Below, one piece after another: positions 26,264 to 34,568 of a stretch of 56,710 nucleotides of DNA (the first letter of the stretch is position 1; the number at the start of each line of letters is the position of its first letter). Origin of the DNA: Methanoregula sp. UBA471. GTDB taxonomy: Archaea > Halobacteriota > Methanomicrobia > Methanomicrobiales > Methanospirillaceae. The translations under genes were made by a program, and so were the position numbers. The notes beneath the pieces are model-generated. The model was not told the origin of the DNA and searched no databases. It was given only the letters and a program-made list of their open reading frames with translations. The DNA is taken from positions 11,525 through 68,234 of the forward strand of contig DADT01000031.1 in the NCBI GenBank assembly GCA_002495065.1. The letters run 5' to 3'.

Positions 26264-28042
26264 CTATCTGATGAGGAGATAGATGAGTATTACGGCTATT
26301 GCAATGAAAATTACCGTCATAATGCTCCCCGCTTTCAGGTAGTCCTTCGGTGTATACCCCCCGGGTTCCATCAGGAGGGCATTCACCTGGTGGGTCGGAA
26401 GGATAAAGGAGTTCATGGCGCAGACCGCGACAAGGAGGGCGAGGGCCCGGGGGTCTGTCCCTGTCCCGGCACCAAGGAGCATCACGAGCGGCACGAGAAG
26501 GATGGTCGCCGCGACATTGGAGATGATGAGAGAGAGGAGGGTTGCAAGGATGGCAACGACACCCATAATGATGATCGGGTGGGACCCGGCAAGGACGTCT
26601 GTCAGGAAACCGGAGAGGGCTGCGGCCGCCCCGCTCTTTTCCAGGGCAATTCCAAGCGGGATAAGACCGCCAATCAGGATTATCGTCTTCCAGTCAACGG
26701 CCTGGTACGCCTCGTCGATGGTGAGCACCCCGAAGATGACGGATGCGGCTGCACCCGTGAGAAGGGCAAGGGAAAGCGGTACGCCCGTGATCGTGAGCCC
26801 GAGGGCAGCGGCAAAGACCAGGACGGCCAGGCGTCCCTTGTTGTGCCTTACACCTTCCCCTCCGGGAAGGTTCAGCAGGACGAGGTCCTGGTGCCCGGCG
26901 AAGTGCCTCAGGGTGTCCCAGGATCCAAATGCGACAATAGTGTCACCTGCTGCCAGAGGGATGTCGGAAATACCGGCACGGGTTTCCGTCCCCCCGTGCA
27001 GGTGGACGATCGGTTCGATCGAATATGTCTGGCGGAACCTGATCTCCCGGGGCGTCTTCCCGATGATCGATGCTTTCGGGCGGACAACCAGTTCGGCAAA
27101 TCCATACTCATCGGCATCCAGGATCTCCCGTAACCTGGATCGTTCTCCTGCAGGTATGCAGCCGGAGTCCCCGATGAACCGCATGAATCCCTCCAAAGAC
27201 CCGAGGAATGCGATCTCCGTCCCCGGTCCGAAGCGGGTGGATCGCGGGGGTGCGACGGTAATATCCCTGCCCGTATACATGGCGAGGAGATCGAGGCCGT
27301 AGCGTTTCTTGAAGGATACCTCATCACGGGTCTTTCCCACAACGGTGGATGACGGGGGGATGGTACAGGTCCTGACCTTGTGATCTATCCCCCAGATCTC
27401 CGCGGTGGTAGGTTCGTACGGTCTCTCCTCTTTCTTCGGGAGGATGCGGTCGCCGGCAAGGGCAAAGAGAGCGATCCCGGCGATGAGGAGGGGGATTCCT
27501 ACAGGAGAGACAGCAAAGAGGGAGAACGGCTCTGCCCCTGCCTGACGGAGAAGGTCATTCAAAACGATCAACGGGCCGGATGCGATCATCGTAATGTTTG
27601 CTCCGAGGATGGCTGCAAACCCCATTGGCATCAACAGGCGGGAAACGGGTATGCGGGTCTGTTTTCCGATCCTCCTCACTGCGGGAAGGAAGAGGGCGGC
27701 TATCCCGATGGTCTGCATCAGCGAGGAGAGCAGACCGACCGTTATCCCTATGGTGGCGTTGATCCGGCGTTCACCGCTCCCCGCATATTTCATGATAACG
27801 TCAGAGAGGCGCGAGGTGACACCGGCCCTGTCAATCCCGTAGGCAAGGATCATCACGGATGCCATCGCGATGACGGCGTTCGAGGCAAACCCGGAAACTG
27901 CCTCTACAGGAGTGATAAGCCCAAGCCACGCGAGCGCAAGGCTTGCGAGAATCGCAACGAGATCGATCCGTACCCGCGAGCTCACAAAGAGGATGATCGT
28001 CACAGCGAGTACAATCCCGACGAGAAGGATGGCGGTGTCCAT
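26264..28042 (-). CDS. SLC13-family permease with internal RCK_C (TrkA-C) domains
   Basis: A 592-residue transporter of the DASS/SLC13 type (sulfate, thiosulfate or dicarboxylate uptake). Two membrane halves (about 1-205 and 395-592) flank a cytoplasmic insert with two RCK_C-like modules: VVGKTRDEVSFKKRYGL near 240-255 and IIGKTPREIRFRQTY near 322-336, each followed by a beta-rich block ending in AFLGS or AFGSW. This arrangement is common in bacterial and archaeal putative sulfate permeases. It is the first gene of the sulfur operon, with 13 nt to the MBL-rhodanese gene. The context argues for sulfate or another sulfur oxyanion as substrate, but this is inference. Confidence 0.88.
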   Translation of the reverse strand: MDTAILLVGIVLAVTIILFVSSRVRIDLVAILASLALAWLGLITPVEAVSGFASNAVIAMASVMILAYGIDRAGVTSRLSDVIMKYAGSGERRINATIGITVGLLSSLMQTIGIAALFLPAVRRIGKQTRIPVSRLLMPMGFAAILGANITMIASGPLIVLNDLLRQAGAEPFSLFAVSPVGIPLLIAGIALFALAGDRILPKKEERPYEPTTAEIWGIDHKVRTCTIPPSSTVVGKTRDEVSFKKRYGLDLLAMYTGRDITVAPPRSTRFGPGTEIAFLGSLEGFMRFIGDSGCIPAGERSRLREILDADEYGFAELVVRPKASIIGKTPREIRFRQTYSIEPIVHLHGGTETRAGISDIPLAAGDTIVAFGSWDTLRHFAGHQDLVLLNLPGGEGVRHNKGRLAVLVFAAALGLTITGVPLSLALLTGAAASVIFGVLTIDEAYQAVDWKTIILIGGLIPLGIALEKSGAAAALSGFLTDVLAGSHPIIIMGVVAILATLLSLIISNVAATILLVPLVMLLGAGTGTDPRALALLVAVCAMNSFILPTHQVNALLMEPGGYTPKDYLKAGSIMTVIFIAIAVILIYLLIR

Positions 28043-28346
28043 GGGAATACTAGGCAGATGTGGCTGACAAGAACAAAAATCTTGTCAAACAAGAGGCCGG
28101 CCAGACCGGGCGGTTATTGGCGCCGGTAACCCCAAGTGTGAAACGAGCGTTCCTTCAAGGCCGCCTTCAACTCGAAGTCTGTCTTTTCTTTCCGTGCCGT
28201 ATCAAATTTCGCGATGATGGCGTTTGTACCACTTACACAGGCCTGGTGATTCTTTGTGTGATGCAGAATCAGGTGTGCTTCAGATATAAACGGTTTAGGT
28301 GCCGGACCTGTTCAGTACCCTGACATTATTACGATTCGCACCCGAA

Positions 28347-28549
28347 CCATGAAAATCATTAAACCCTATTATTTTATGAGGGTTCCCCGCCTCAGGGCCT
28401 CTCCGAGGCACGGCGGGGCAGTGCGGTGTTTACAAATATGCTTACAGGCACTGATCCGCCGCGGGGGCGCCCCGTTGGGGGCGGCGGGGTTCATCGCATT
28501 AACAGGATGAGCACTTCCGGATAGTTCCGGAATTGTGGTATTTTCATGG
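28347..28549 (+). repeat. Interspersed hairpin element, copy R3 (most complete)
   Basis: Runs from CCATGAAAAT (28347-28356) to its inverted copy ATTTTCATGG (28540-28549), 203 bases. Inside are hairpin A (28385-28418, arms CCCCGCC/GGCGGGG), a middle stem (CAGTGC/GCACTG) with an AT-rich loop, and hairpin B (28456-28487) with inner stem CGCCCC/GGGGCG and a GTTG loop. Relative to R2, the third pair of the inner B stem is C:G instead of T:G. A second copy follows directly. Confidence 0.85.
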
Positions 28550-28580
28550 GAAACAGGCATGAACGGAAGTTCTCACCAAA

Positions 28581-28795
28581 TCATGAAAATCATTAAATCG
28601 TGAAATTTCAGGAGGATCCCCCGCCTCAGGGCTGGCCTCTCCGAGGCACGGCGGGAAAGTGCACTGTTTGCAAATATACATGCAGACACTGATCTGCCGC
28701 GGGGGCGTCCCTTTTTGGTGCGGCGGGGTTCGTCGCAAATAATTAAGAGATATACACCATCCACTACACACTTCGGTTTAATCCTATTTCTTGGG
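28581..28795 (+). repeat. Interspersed hairpin element, copy R4
   Basis: Head-to-tail with R3 (head-to-head distance 234 bases). Begins TCATGAAAAT. Hairpin A (28619-28655) carries a 4-base insertion in the loop-side arm. The middle stem is AGTG/CACT. Hairpin B (28694-28726) has outer CTGC/GCGG with a T:G wobble, but a decayed inner stem. The tail ATTTCTTGGG (28786-28795) is a diverged form of ATTTTCATGG. Confidence 0.78.
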
Positions 28796-28882
28796 AAAAA
28801 CCATGATCGGCCCGTTCTGTTTTCTTGTGTTAACGATTAGTCTCACCCGGGCAACAACCTTGACAACGGGCACGACCGGTGT

Positions 28883-29587
28883 TCAGGCAGGTTCCGGAAG
28901 GGGTCCGTTTTCCTGGTGGTCATCCGTCAGGATCTTTCCGTCGCTCATGTAAATAATCCGGTCAAAATATTTCTTGTGCCATCCCTCGTGGGATACCATC
29001 ACGATGGTCTGGCCGAGTTCCTTGTTTAATCTTTTGATCAGCTCAAGAATATTCCGGGAATTCTGGGTATCGAGATTGGCACAGGGCTCATCGGCAAGGA
29101 TGATGGAGGGTTTGTTGACAAGTGCCCGGGCAATCGCTACCCGCTGCTGTTCTCCACCGGACATCTCGCCGGGGAAGTGGTGTCTGCGGTCCCTGAGCCC
29201 GACGAGGGTAAGGATTTCCCCGCAGACCCTGCTGCATTCCCGTGATGTCATCCCTCGCACCATGGAGGGCAGGTACACATTTTCTTCTGCGGTCAGTTCA
29301 GGCACCAGTGCATAGTCCTGGAAGACATACCCCAGCCGCTGCAGGCGGAAGAGCGTACGTCCCCGTTCATCAAGCCTCCCGACATCTACCCCGTCAATCG
29401 AAAGCGATCCTGAAGTCGGGCGGTCGAGCAGCCCGAGCAGGTGGAGCAGTGTCGATTTCCCGCTTCCGCTTGCCCCCATTACACCAATAAATTCACCGCG
29501 GTCGATCTGTACCGACACACCATCCAGTGCCCGCACCTCAACCGTGCCCTTGCCATAAATTTTGAACAGGTCGCGTCCTTTAATCAT
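28883..29587 (-). CDS. ABC transporter ATP-binding protein, LolD/MacB type
   Basis: A 234-residue nucleotide-binding subunit (MIKGRDLFKIYGKG...). Walker A is GASGSGKST near residue 36-44, the Q-loop is VFQDYAL, the signature is MSGGEQQRVAIARAL, and Walker B is IILADEPCANLD. This is the LolD/FtsE/MacB subclass, which powers FtsX-like permeases without a transport channel of its own. The frame can be extended upstream to 29653, but the ATG at 29587 follows the stop of the permease gene with one base between (TGACATG), so coupling fixes the start. It is the last of a three-gene operon with the permease and the COG1361 surface protein. Confidence 0.93.
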   Translation of the reverse strand: MIKGRDLFKIYGKGTVEVRALDGVSVQIDRGEFIGVMGASGSGKSTLLHLLGLLDRPTSGSLSIDGVDVGRLDERGRTLFRLQRLGYVFQDYALVPELTAEENVYLPSMVRGMTSRECSRVCGEILTLVGLRDRRHHFPGEMSGGEQQRVAIARALVNKPSIILADEPCANLDTQNSRNILELIKRLNKELGQTIVMVSHEGWHKKYFDRIIYMSDGKILTDDHQENGPLPEPA

Positions 29588-29588
29588 G

Positions 29589-30791
29589 TCATCCCCGAAT
29601 CGCAGAAAGAATATCCTCGTTGGTCGTGAGCCATGAAGGTACATACCCGGCAATCAGCGATACGGCAAGCAGGCTTGCGATCGCACGCAGTACAAGGAAG
29701 GTATCGAGGACCGGTGCTACCGGGCCGCCGGGAAAAACAAGCGGGGATGCTGTCAGGTACTGGAGTACAAGCAGGAGGAGGACACCCCCGGCCAGGGTAC
29801 CGCAGAAAAAAATGAACAGCGCCTGGAAGATATACGATTTGATGATGATGGAACGGTCAATTCCTATCGCTTTTAAGATCCCAATCTGTTTTCGCCGGTA
29901 CACGGTATTGATAAAGATAACAATGAAGATGACCACGACAGCAATGATCAGGCTGACAATATTGCCGATCAGGTTGATAATATCGAAGCTTCCCACGATA
30001 CTTGCCAGGAAATCCGCCGATTTTTCCTGCCAGGTCCAGATCTTTTCCTGCACCCCATAGGTCATCAGGGTAGTGCGCATGGCCTCCTCGTTCCCTGTTG
30101 TCTGCGTCCTTACCAGGATCTGCCGTGCCCTGTTGCTGATGCCGAGCACGGATTCCAGCTCTTTTTTCGTGATATACGCGTTTGAATCAACAGAAAATGA
30201 GTTTGAATTGATAATTCCCTTGATCCGGTACTGGCGGGTCACCCCGTTACTGAATGTTACATCAACGGTCTGGCCGACATCCACACCCCCGAGAGAGGGT
30301 ATCCGGTCGGCTTTTTCATCCTTGTTCCCCGCCAGCTGGTAACCGATTACAATCTGGTCGGTATCTCCCGGGCTGAGGTAATCCCCGCTGATGATTTTTG
30401 TGTATATCTTCAGGACCTGTTTTTCATCCTCAGGATTGATTGCGTATAAAAGGGGGGTGGTGGATTTTCCTTTATGAACGATGGTTGCACCTGCAGTATA
30501 TCTCGGGGAACTCGCGACCACGCCGGGAATCCTGGTGATCTTCTGCTGGAGCTGATCGACATTTTCGATATAGATCTGGTTGCTCCTTGGCTCAATAACC
30601 AGGTTCCCGTAGCTGTAATCGATTGTCTGCTGGTTGAACAGCACCACCACGCCGGAAATAATTGACGGGAGAAAGATCAGGTTTACAAAGACCATCGCGA
30701 TGATCATGATGGTGAGGGCAAGCGTCCCCTTGTTCCCCCTCGCGATCAGTCGCGATGCGAGGAAAAAAGCGACTTTTTCCTCATCAAGCAT
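29589..30791 (-). CDS. ABC transporter permease, FtsX/MacB type
   Basis: A 400-residue permease with the FtsX/MacB topology: one N-terminal helix (about 24-48), a large extracellular domain (about 50-265) and three C-terminal helices (about 270-300, 318-345 and 360-388). The coupling sequence RRKQIGILKAIGIDRS lies after the second helix and is a family hallmark. Such systems are mechanotransmitters or exporters of lipoproteins, peptides or lipids. It overlaps the preceding gene by 8 bases (ATGCTTGA), which indicates translational coupling with the surface protein. The substrate is unknown. Confidence 0.9.
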   Translation of the reverse strand: MLDEEKVAFFLASRLIARGNKGTLALTIMIIAMVFVNLIFLPSIISGVVVLFNQQTIDYSYGNLVIEPRSNQIYIENVDQLQQKITRIPGVVASSPRYTAGATIVHKGKSTTPLLYAINPEDEKQVLKIYTKIISGDYLSPGDTDQIVIGYQLAGNKDEKADRIPSLGGVDVGQTVDVTFSNGVTRQYRIKGIINSNSFSVDSNAYITKKELESVLGISNRARQILVRTQTTGNEEAMRTTLMTYGVQEKIWTWQEKSADFLASIVGSFDIINLIGNIVSLIIAVVVIFIVIFINTVYRRKQIGILKAIGIDRSIIIKSYIFQALFIFFCGTLAGGVLLLLVLQYLTASPLVFPGGPVAPVLDTFLVLRAIASLLAVSLIAGYVPSWLTTNEDILSAIRG

Positions 30792-32013
30792 TGCCGGTTC
30801 CCTTTTTTCTCAGGACAAAGTACCAGTACCCGGCACCGCCAGCTGCTGCCAGGAGGATGACAACGGCAAGGATAAGCCCGGTCCCATCCCCGCCAAGGAC
30901 GGTCATCGTGAGGGTTTCTGTGTTGGTATGCATGCCGTAATCATCCTGGTACTCGACCGTCAGGTTATAGGCAATGTTCCCGGGCTCACCAGCCTGGAGG
31001 GAAAATACCGCAGGGGCATCGCTGTTCGGCTCAATTTTTCCCACATAGGCATCCTTGCCACCATTCATGGGGAGATCGATGCTCGCCTTGACAGAATTTG
31101 CATTATCACTACCGGTATTCTCGAGGCGGATGATGAGCGTGAGCGGATCTCCCTGTTGTATCCGGACCGGATCGGTTGAGAGTGATGCAATGCCGATGGT
31201 CGCCTTTCCCTTTATTGGGATGCCCAGGGTTTCTGTCTGCCGGTTGAAGGTACCATCTGCATTGGCGTACGATATTGCCAGGAGGACAGTACTCAGGCCA
31301 AGGGGGGCATTTTTATCGGTGGCAAAATTCATGTCAAGGGTGATATTCTCTCCTTTGAAAAGACGTTCGAAGTAATAGTTGCCGGGTGTTTTGGGAGCGA
31401 TGGTGCGGGAGCTTGCATTTACGGAAACAACAATTTCATCGGCACGGGAAAGCCCGTTGTTCTCAAGGATGACCCGCACGGAGAAATCATCACCGGGATT
31501 CACACTGTCAGGCAGAGTTTTGTACGCAATTATTGCCGGTTTTTTCAGGAGTGCCACCTGGGTATTGACATTGACCGGGATGGGCTGGCGGACACTCTCA
31601 CCTCCCGTCACGTCAATCCATATCTCCGGGAAATAAATACCGTCCCGGGCAGGTGCCCGGATCAGGAAGGTAATCGGGATTGACTGCCCGGGCCCTATCT
31701 CTCCTACCCGCTTGAAGTTTCCGGAAATGACCTCCACATCTTTTGAATCTAGGTGTACACTTTCGATATTGACATTGATATCAGTGCTTTTTACGATGTC
31801 TCCCCCGATAGTCAGCGTATTTTCCCGGATATTTGCATTCGTTGCGGTGTTTTTGATGGTTGCCGTGATCGTCCCGATATCCCCGGGTAACAGGACGGGG
31901 GGCGTTACCGTAAAATCGGCAATCATAACGCTCGGGTTTTCAGCGAGCACAGGGACCGGCACCAGGATAAGGACCAGGGACAAACAGGCGAGGAAACAGG
32001 CAATAGTTCTCAT
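30784..32013 (-). CDS. COG1361/CARDB-type exported surface protein
   Basis: A 409-residue exported protein with a signal peptide (about 1-24, ending VLAENPSV), three Ig-like or CARDB-like beta-sandwich repeats (about 25-150, 150-270 and 270-375) and a C-terminal membrane anchor (about 380-402) followed by RKKGTGNA. Repeated phrases such as PGDIGTITATIKNT, PGDDFSVRVILENNG and QGDPLTLIIRLENTGSDNA mark the repeats. Proteins of this COG1361 (S-layer-like) type are very often encoded with FtsX/LolD ABC genes in methanogens, as here. A role as the extracellular partner of the transporter is likely but inferred. Confidence 0.85.
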   Translation of the reverse strand: MRTIACFLACLSLVLILVPVPVLAENPSVMIADFTVTPPVLLPGDIGTITATIKNTATNANIRENTLTIGGDIVKSTDINVNIESVHLDSKDVEVISGNFKRVGEIGPGQSIPITFLIRAPARDGIYFPEIWIDVTGGESVRQPIPVNVNTQVALLKKPAIIAYKTLPDSVNPGDDFSVRVILENNGLSRADEIVVSVNASSRTIAPKTPGNYYFERLFKGENITLDMNFATDKNAPLGLSTVLLAISYANADGTFNRQTETLGIPIKGKATIGIASLSTDPVRIQQGDPLTLIIRLENTGSDNANSVKASIDLPMNGGKDAYVGKIEPNSDAPAVFSLQAGEPGNIAYNLTVEYQDDYGMHTNTETLTMTVLGGDGTGLILAVVILLAAAGGAGYWYFVLRKKGTGNA

Positions 32014-32204
32014 CAGATCACAATCCTTCGGAGACCTTTTTGAATAATCGGCAGGCGGATTGATAATTGTTATGGACTTCGCAAAGATTCACGGGGTTCC
32101 TTTTTCCGGGAACAAGATTCTCACGGGAAGGCAACAGACGAATCCGATTGACGTATTCATTCCAAGCACCGATACATTTAGGTAGCAGCGAATAAGTTCT
32201 CTGT

Positions 32205-32681
32205 ATGAACCCGCGGATCCCTTCCGGTATCTTCATCCTCATTGCCGTTTTTATCTTCATTGCCGGGTGTACCGAGCCCCCGATTAAGGAGCCGGTTGTC
32301 ACCGTGAGCGATATTGGGTTGTCTGAGGTCACCTTCCAGTCAATGACCGTAAATGCAACGGTTGTTATCTTCAATCCCAATCCCATCGGGGCAAAACTCA
32401 ACAAAGTAGCCTTTGATGTCTATTACCTTGATGACACCCCGAATTTCCTGGGTCACGGCGAACAGACCGATATCGACGTGATCAGCAGCGGAAATACGAC
32501 GGTAACCATACCGGTAACCATCGAAAATATCCAGGCAATCAGAGCAGCAGCAACCCTGGTCCGGAAAGGTTCTCTCACGCTGACGGTCAATGGTTCAGCA
32601 CTCATAGACGTGAGGGTGACATCGTTCGAAAAGCGGTTCGAATACAGCAGGGAGTTCCAGCTGCGTGACTTCGCATCCTGA
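32205..32681 (+). CDS. LEA14-like (LEA type 2/WHy domain) lipoprotein
   Basis: A 158-residue lipoprotein. The signal peptide ends in FIAGC with the lipidated Cys at 22. The rest (about 35-150) is one water-stress/hypersensitive-response (LEA_2) beta-sandwich domain: VTVSDIGLSEVTFQSMTV, then VVIFNPNPIGAKLNKVAFDVYY, which is the family hallmark (NPN.....l....y.vy). Archaeal members are stress-related structural proteins on the cell surface. It is divergent from the COG1361 operon and lies upstream of the Psp genes. Start ATG 32205; a weak promoter sequence lies in the 190-base gap. Confidence 0.87.
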   Translation: MNPRIPSGIFILIAVFIFIAGCTEPPIKEPVVTVSDIGLSEVTFQSMTVNATVVIFNPNPIGAKLNKVAFDVYYLDDTPNFLGHGEQTDIDVISSGNTTVTIPVTIENIQAIRAAATLVRKGSLTLTVNGSALIDVRVTSFEKRFEYSREFQLRDFAS

Positions 32682-32784
32682 TCACGGAGACACCGTTTCC
32701 AGGACACGGTTACTATCATGGATAAGTTGCAGCGATTCGGTGGACTGTGGGGCGGGTGACGTGAAAGTGTGCTCCTCCTTATTT

Positions 32785-32815
32785 TGACGTAAAAATAAAA
32801 TCATGACGTATAAAT
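32785..32815 (+). promoter_or_regulatory. Direct repeat TGACGTAWAAAT upstream of pspA
   Basis: TGACGTAAAAAT (32785-32796) and TGACGTATAAAT (32804-32815) repeat with 19-base spacing, about two helical turns. The second copy looks like a TATA box. A further inverted repeat (CTCACCGT at about 32833-32840 with ACGGTG at about 32852-32857) follows. Candidate operator sites for the Psp operon. Confidence 0.4.
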
Positions 32816-32873
32816 CCAGACGTTGAAAACCACTCACCGTTAAAATCAACCGACGGTGGGTATGTGAGCAGGA

Positions 32874-32886
32874 TATCTTTTTATAA
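32874..32886 (+). promoter_or_regulatory. TATA box of the pspA operon
   Basis: CTTTTTATAAGC matches the archaeal TATA consensus about 85 bases upstream of the pspA ATG (32967), so the transcript has a leader of about 55 bases containing the GGAGAG ribosome-binding site. A second TATA-like AAGTATATC occurs 15 bases further down. Confidence 0.5.
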
Positions 32887-32966
32887 GCAGGCAAAAGTAT
32901 ATCATCATCTCGCTGGTTACTAAAGGTAATTGCAGGTATTTGAAGAGGGTAAAGGAGAGAAACAAC

Positions 32967-33665
32967 ATGGGTCTTTTGAACCGTATGGGAACCGTAATCA
33001 AGGCAAAAATGAGCAAATTAATCAATGCAGCGGAAGATCCCCGCGAAACGCTCGATTATTCATATGAAAAGCAGCTCGACCTGCTCCAGAATGTGAAACG
33101 CGGCGTGGCAGAAGTTGCAACCTCCAAAAAACGGCTGCAGCTGCAAAAAGAGAAACTGCTCTTAAACATCAAGAACCTTGACAGCCAGGCACGCGACGCG
33201 GTCAAAGCAAACAGAGAAGATCTCGCCCGGCTCGCGCTCGAGCGGAAAAATGGCATTACTTCGCAGATAGCGGGTCTTGACCAGCAGATTGCCACCCTTG
33301 AGGCAGAGCAGGCGAAGCTGGTTGCCGCCGAACAACGACTTTCCACAAAAGTTGAAGTTTTCAGGACGAAAAAGGAGACAATAAAGGCGCAGTATTCCGC
33401 TGCCGAAGCACAGGTCAGGATCAGTGAATCGGTCTCCGGGATAAGTGAAGAGATGGCAGATATCGGGACCTCGATAGAGCGGGCCGAGAGCAAGACCGAT
33501 GAGATGAAGGCCCGGTCGGCTGCCCTGGACGAACTCATTGAGCAGGGAACGCTCGAGGATATCACCCGCAGCGGGGATGACATCGACCGTGAGCTGGCAA
33601 AAGTCAGCCAGAAAAGCAACGTTGAATCCGAACTTGCAAGACTCAAAGCGGAGGAACGCAAATGA
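32967..33665 (+). CDS. pspA: PspA/IM30 (Vipp1) family membrane-stress protein
   Basis: A 232-residue helical protein (MGLLNRMGTVIKAKMSKLINAAEDPRETLDY...). It has the PspA/IM30 N-terminal amphipathic helix and the conserved EDP near residue 23-25, followed by long coiled coils (about 30-190). PspA-type proteins assemble into ESCRT-III-like rods and stabilise damaged membranes. The frame extends upstream to 32940, but the ATG at 32967 has GGAGAG 9 nt before it and gives the family's normal N terminus. The stop overlaps the next gene's ATG by 4 bases (ATGA). It heads the operon with pspAA. Confidence 0.92.
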   Translation: MGLLNRMGTVIKAKMSKLINAAEDPRETLDYSYEKQLDLLQNVKRGVAEVATSKKRLQLQKEKLLLNIKNLDSQARDAVKANREDLARLALERKNGITSQIAGLDQQIATLEAEQAKLVAAEQRLSTKVEVFRTKKETIKAQYSAAEAQVRISESVSGISEEMADIGTSIERAESKTDEMKARSAALDELIEQGTLEDITRSGDDIDRELAKVSQKSNVESELARLKAEERK

Positions 33666-33940
33666 TCATACGAATCATGGGTGAAGGACAGTATAACGTC
33701 AAAAGCAGTCTTTTTGATGACCTGAATAAAATCGACAATACCATCGTCGATTACGTGCAAAAAGGAGATGAGCAGGGGTATAAAAAAAGCCTGGCAAAAC
33801 TCATAAGCATGATAAAGAGCAAAGGAAAGGCACTTGATGACAAGGAACTCGTCGAATCCGATATTATTGTTCCTCCCTCGGATATGACCCTGAAAGAAGC
33901 ACGGGATGTTTTCAAGGGTACAGGAATTTTCAAAGGCTGA
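33662..33940 (+). CDS. pspAA: PspA-associated protein PspAA
   Basis: A 92-residue protein matching the small PspAA family found with PspA in actinobacteria and archaea. The recognisable pattern is an N-terminal MIIRIMGEGQYNV, a helical centre (LNKIDNTIVDYVQKGDEQGY), then ESDIIVPPSDMTLKEAR and a terminal GTGIFKG. It overlaps the PspA stop by 4 bases and is translationally coupled to it. The biochemical role is unknown; a regulator or adaptor of PspA is generally assumed. It is convergent with pspAB, with 55 bases between the two stops. Confidence 0.85.
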   Translation: MIIRIMGEGQYNVKSSLFDDLNKIDNTIVDYVQKGDEQGYKKSLAKLISMIKSKGKALDDKELVESDIIVPPSDMTLKEARDVFKGTGIFKG

Positions 33941-33995
33941 AAGAAAAAACCCTCGCTATCGTGCAACGCATAAAATCGGGCATGAGCCGGAGAAA

Positions 33996-34568
33996 TTAAA
34001 GCGGTATACCCCAGAGGGGGTACCACATCTCCATATCTTTTTCAACCGGGAGTTCCCGTTCCAGCAGGGACCGCATCCTGAATTCAATGGTATTGTCGCG
34101 TGTCTTACCGGGGGCGGGAACAAAGGGGTAATACCGTCCCCGCTTGAAGTTGAATACCCAGTACACGGGTTTTGCATTCTCAAACCGGAAGACAGCACAG
34201 AGAAGATAGGAACCAAAACCCCGTTCAATAAGGGTCTGGCTGACAAGGTGAAGCCCCACGACCAGGTCCTCAAAATCGGGATCCTCCAGTATCACCCAGG
34301 TAAAGCGGTATTCATCGGTCGTAATCCGGTAGGTGCTTCCGGTTTCTTTGCTGCTGAGCTGGAGCAGTTCTTCGATCTCGGTCCTGGCAGCGTCATACTG
34401 TGACGACTCGATGGGTTTGAAACAGAGTCCTGCGGTTGAGGATGCTTTCAGGTTCAGCTCGCTCTGCATGGTAATACTGGCAGCAGATATCGCGAAAAGA
34501 TTGTCAACCGTTGCCTTGGGAAGGCGGGTTTTTCCGAACAGAGCATCCAGGGCATCCTTCAATGCCAT
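33996..34568 (-). CDS. pspAB: PspA-associated protein PspAB
   Basis: A 190-residue soluble protein. It matches the PspAB family through its start (MALKDALDALFGKTRLPKATVDNLFAISAA), a central TDEYRFTWVILEDPDFEDLVVGLHLVSQTL and the C-terminal FNFKRGRYYPFVP...EKDMEMWYPLWG. In actinobacteria and archaea it is encoded next to htpX and opposite or beside pspA, as seen here. Its ATG overlaps the htpX stop by one base, so it is coupled to the protease gene. Function is unknown beyond association with membrane stress. Confidence 0.85.
   Translation of the reverse strand: MALKDALDALFGKTRLPKATVDNLFAISAASITMQSELNLKASSTAGLCFKPIESSQYDAARTEIEELLQLSSKETGSTYRITTDEYRFTWVILEDPDFEDLVVGLHLVSQTLIERGFGSYLLCAVFRFENAKPVYWVFNFKRGRYYPFVPAPGKTRDNTIEFRMRSLLERELPVEKDMEMWYPLWGIPL

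Larger units (their letters stand above)
28043..28882. other. Intergenic stretch with a tandem pair of hairpin elements
   Basis: About 840 bases between the SLC13 start and the end of the LolD-type gene. The first part (to about 28340) includes the SLC13 promoter region. The rest is a head-to-tail dimer of the interspersed element (R3 and R4). Small open frames over the hairpins are by-products of the GC-rich stems. Confidence 0.65.

Noticed and set aside
28369..28771. Small minus-strand ORFs over element copies R3 and R4, with a shared PPCLGEA-type peptide
   Set aside because: The similar peptide arises because the reading frame crosses the same GC-rich hairpins. The R2 copy has a stop in this frame, and no start signals or conserved ends exist.
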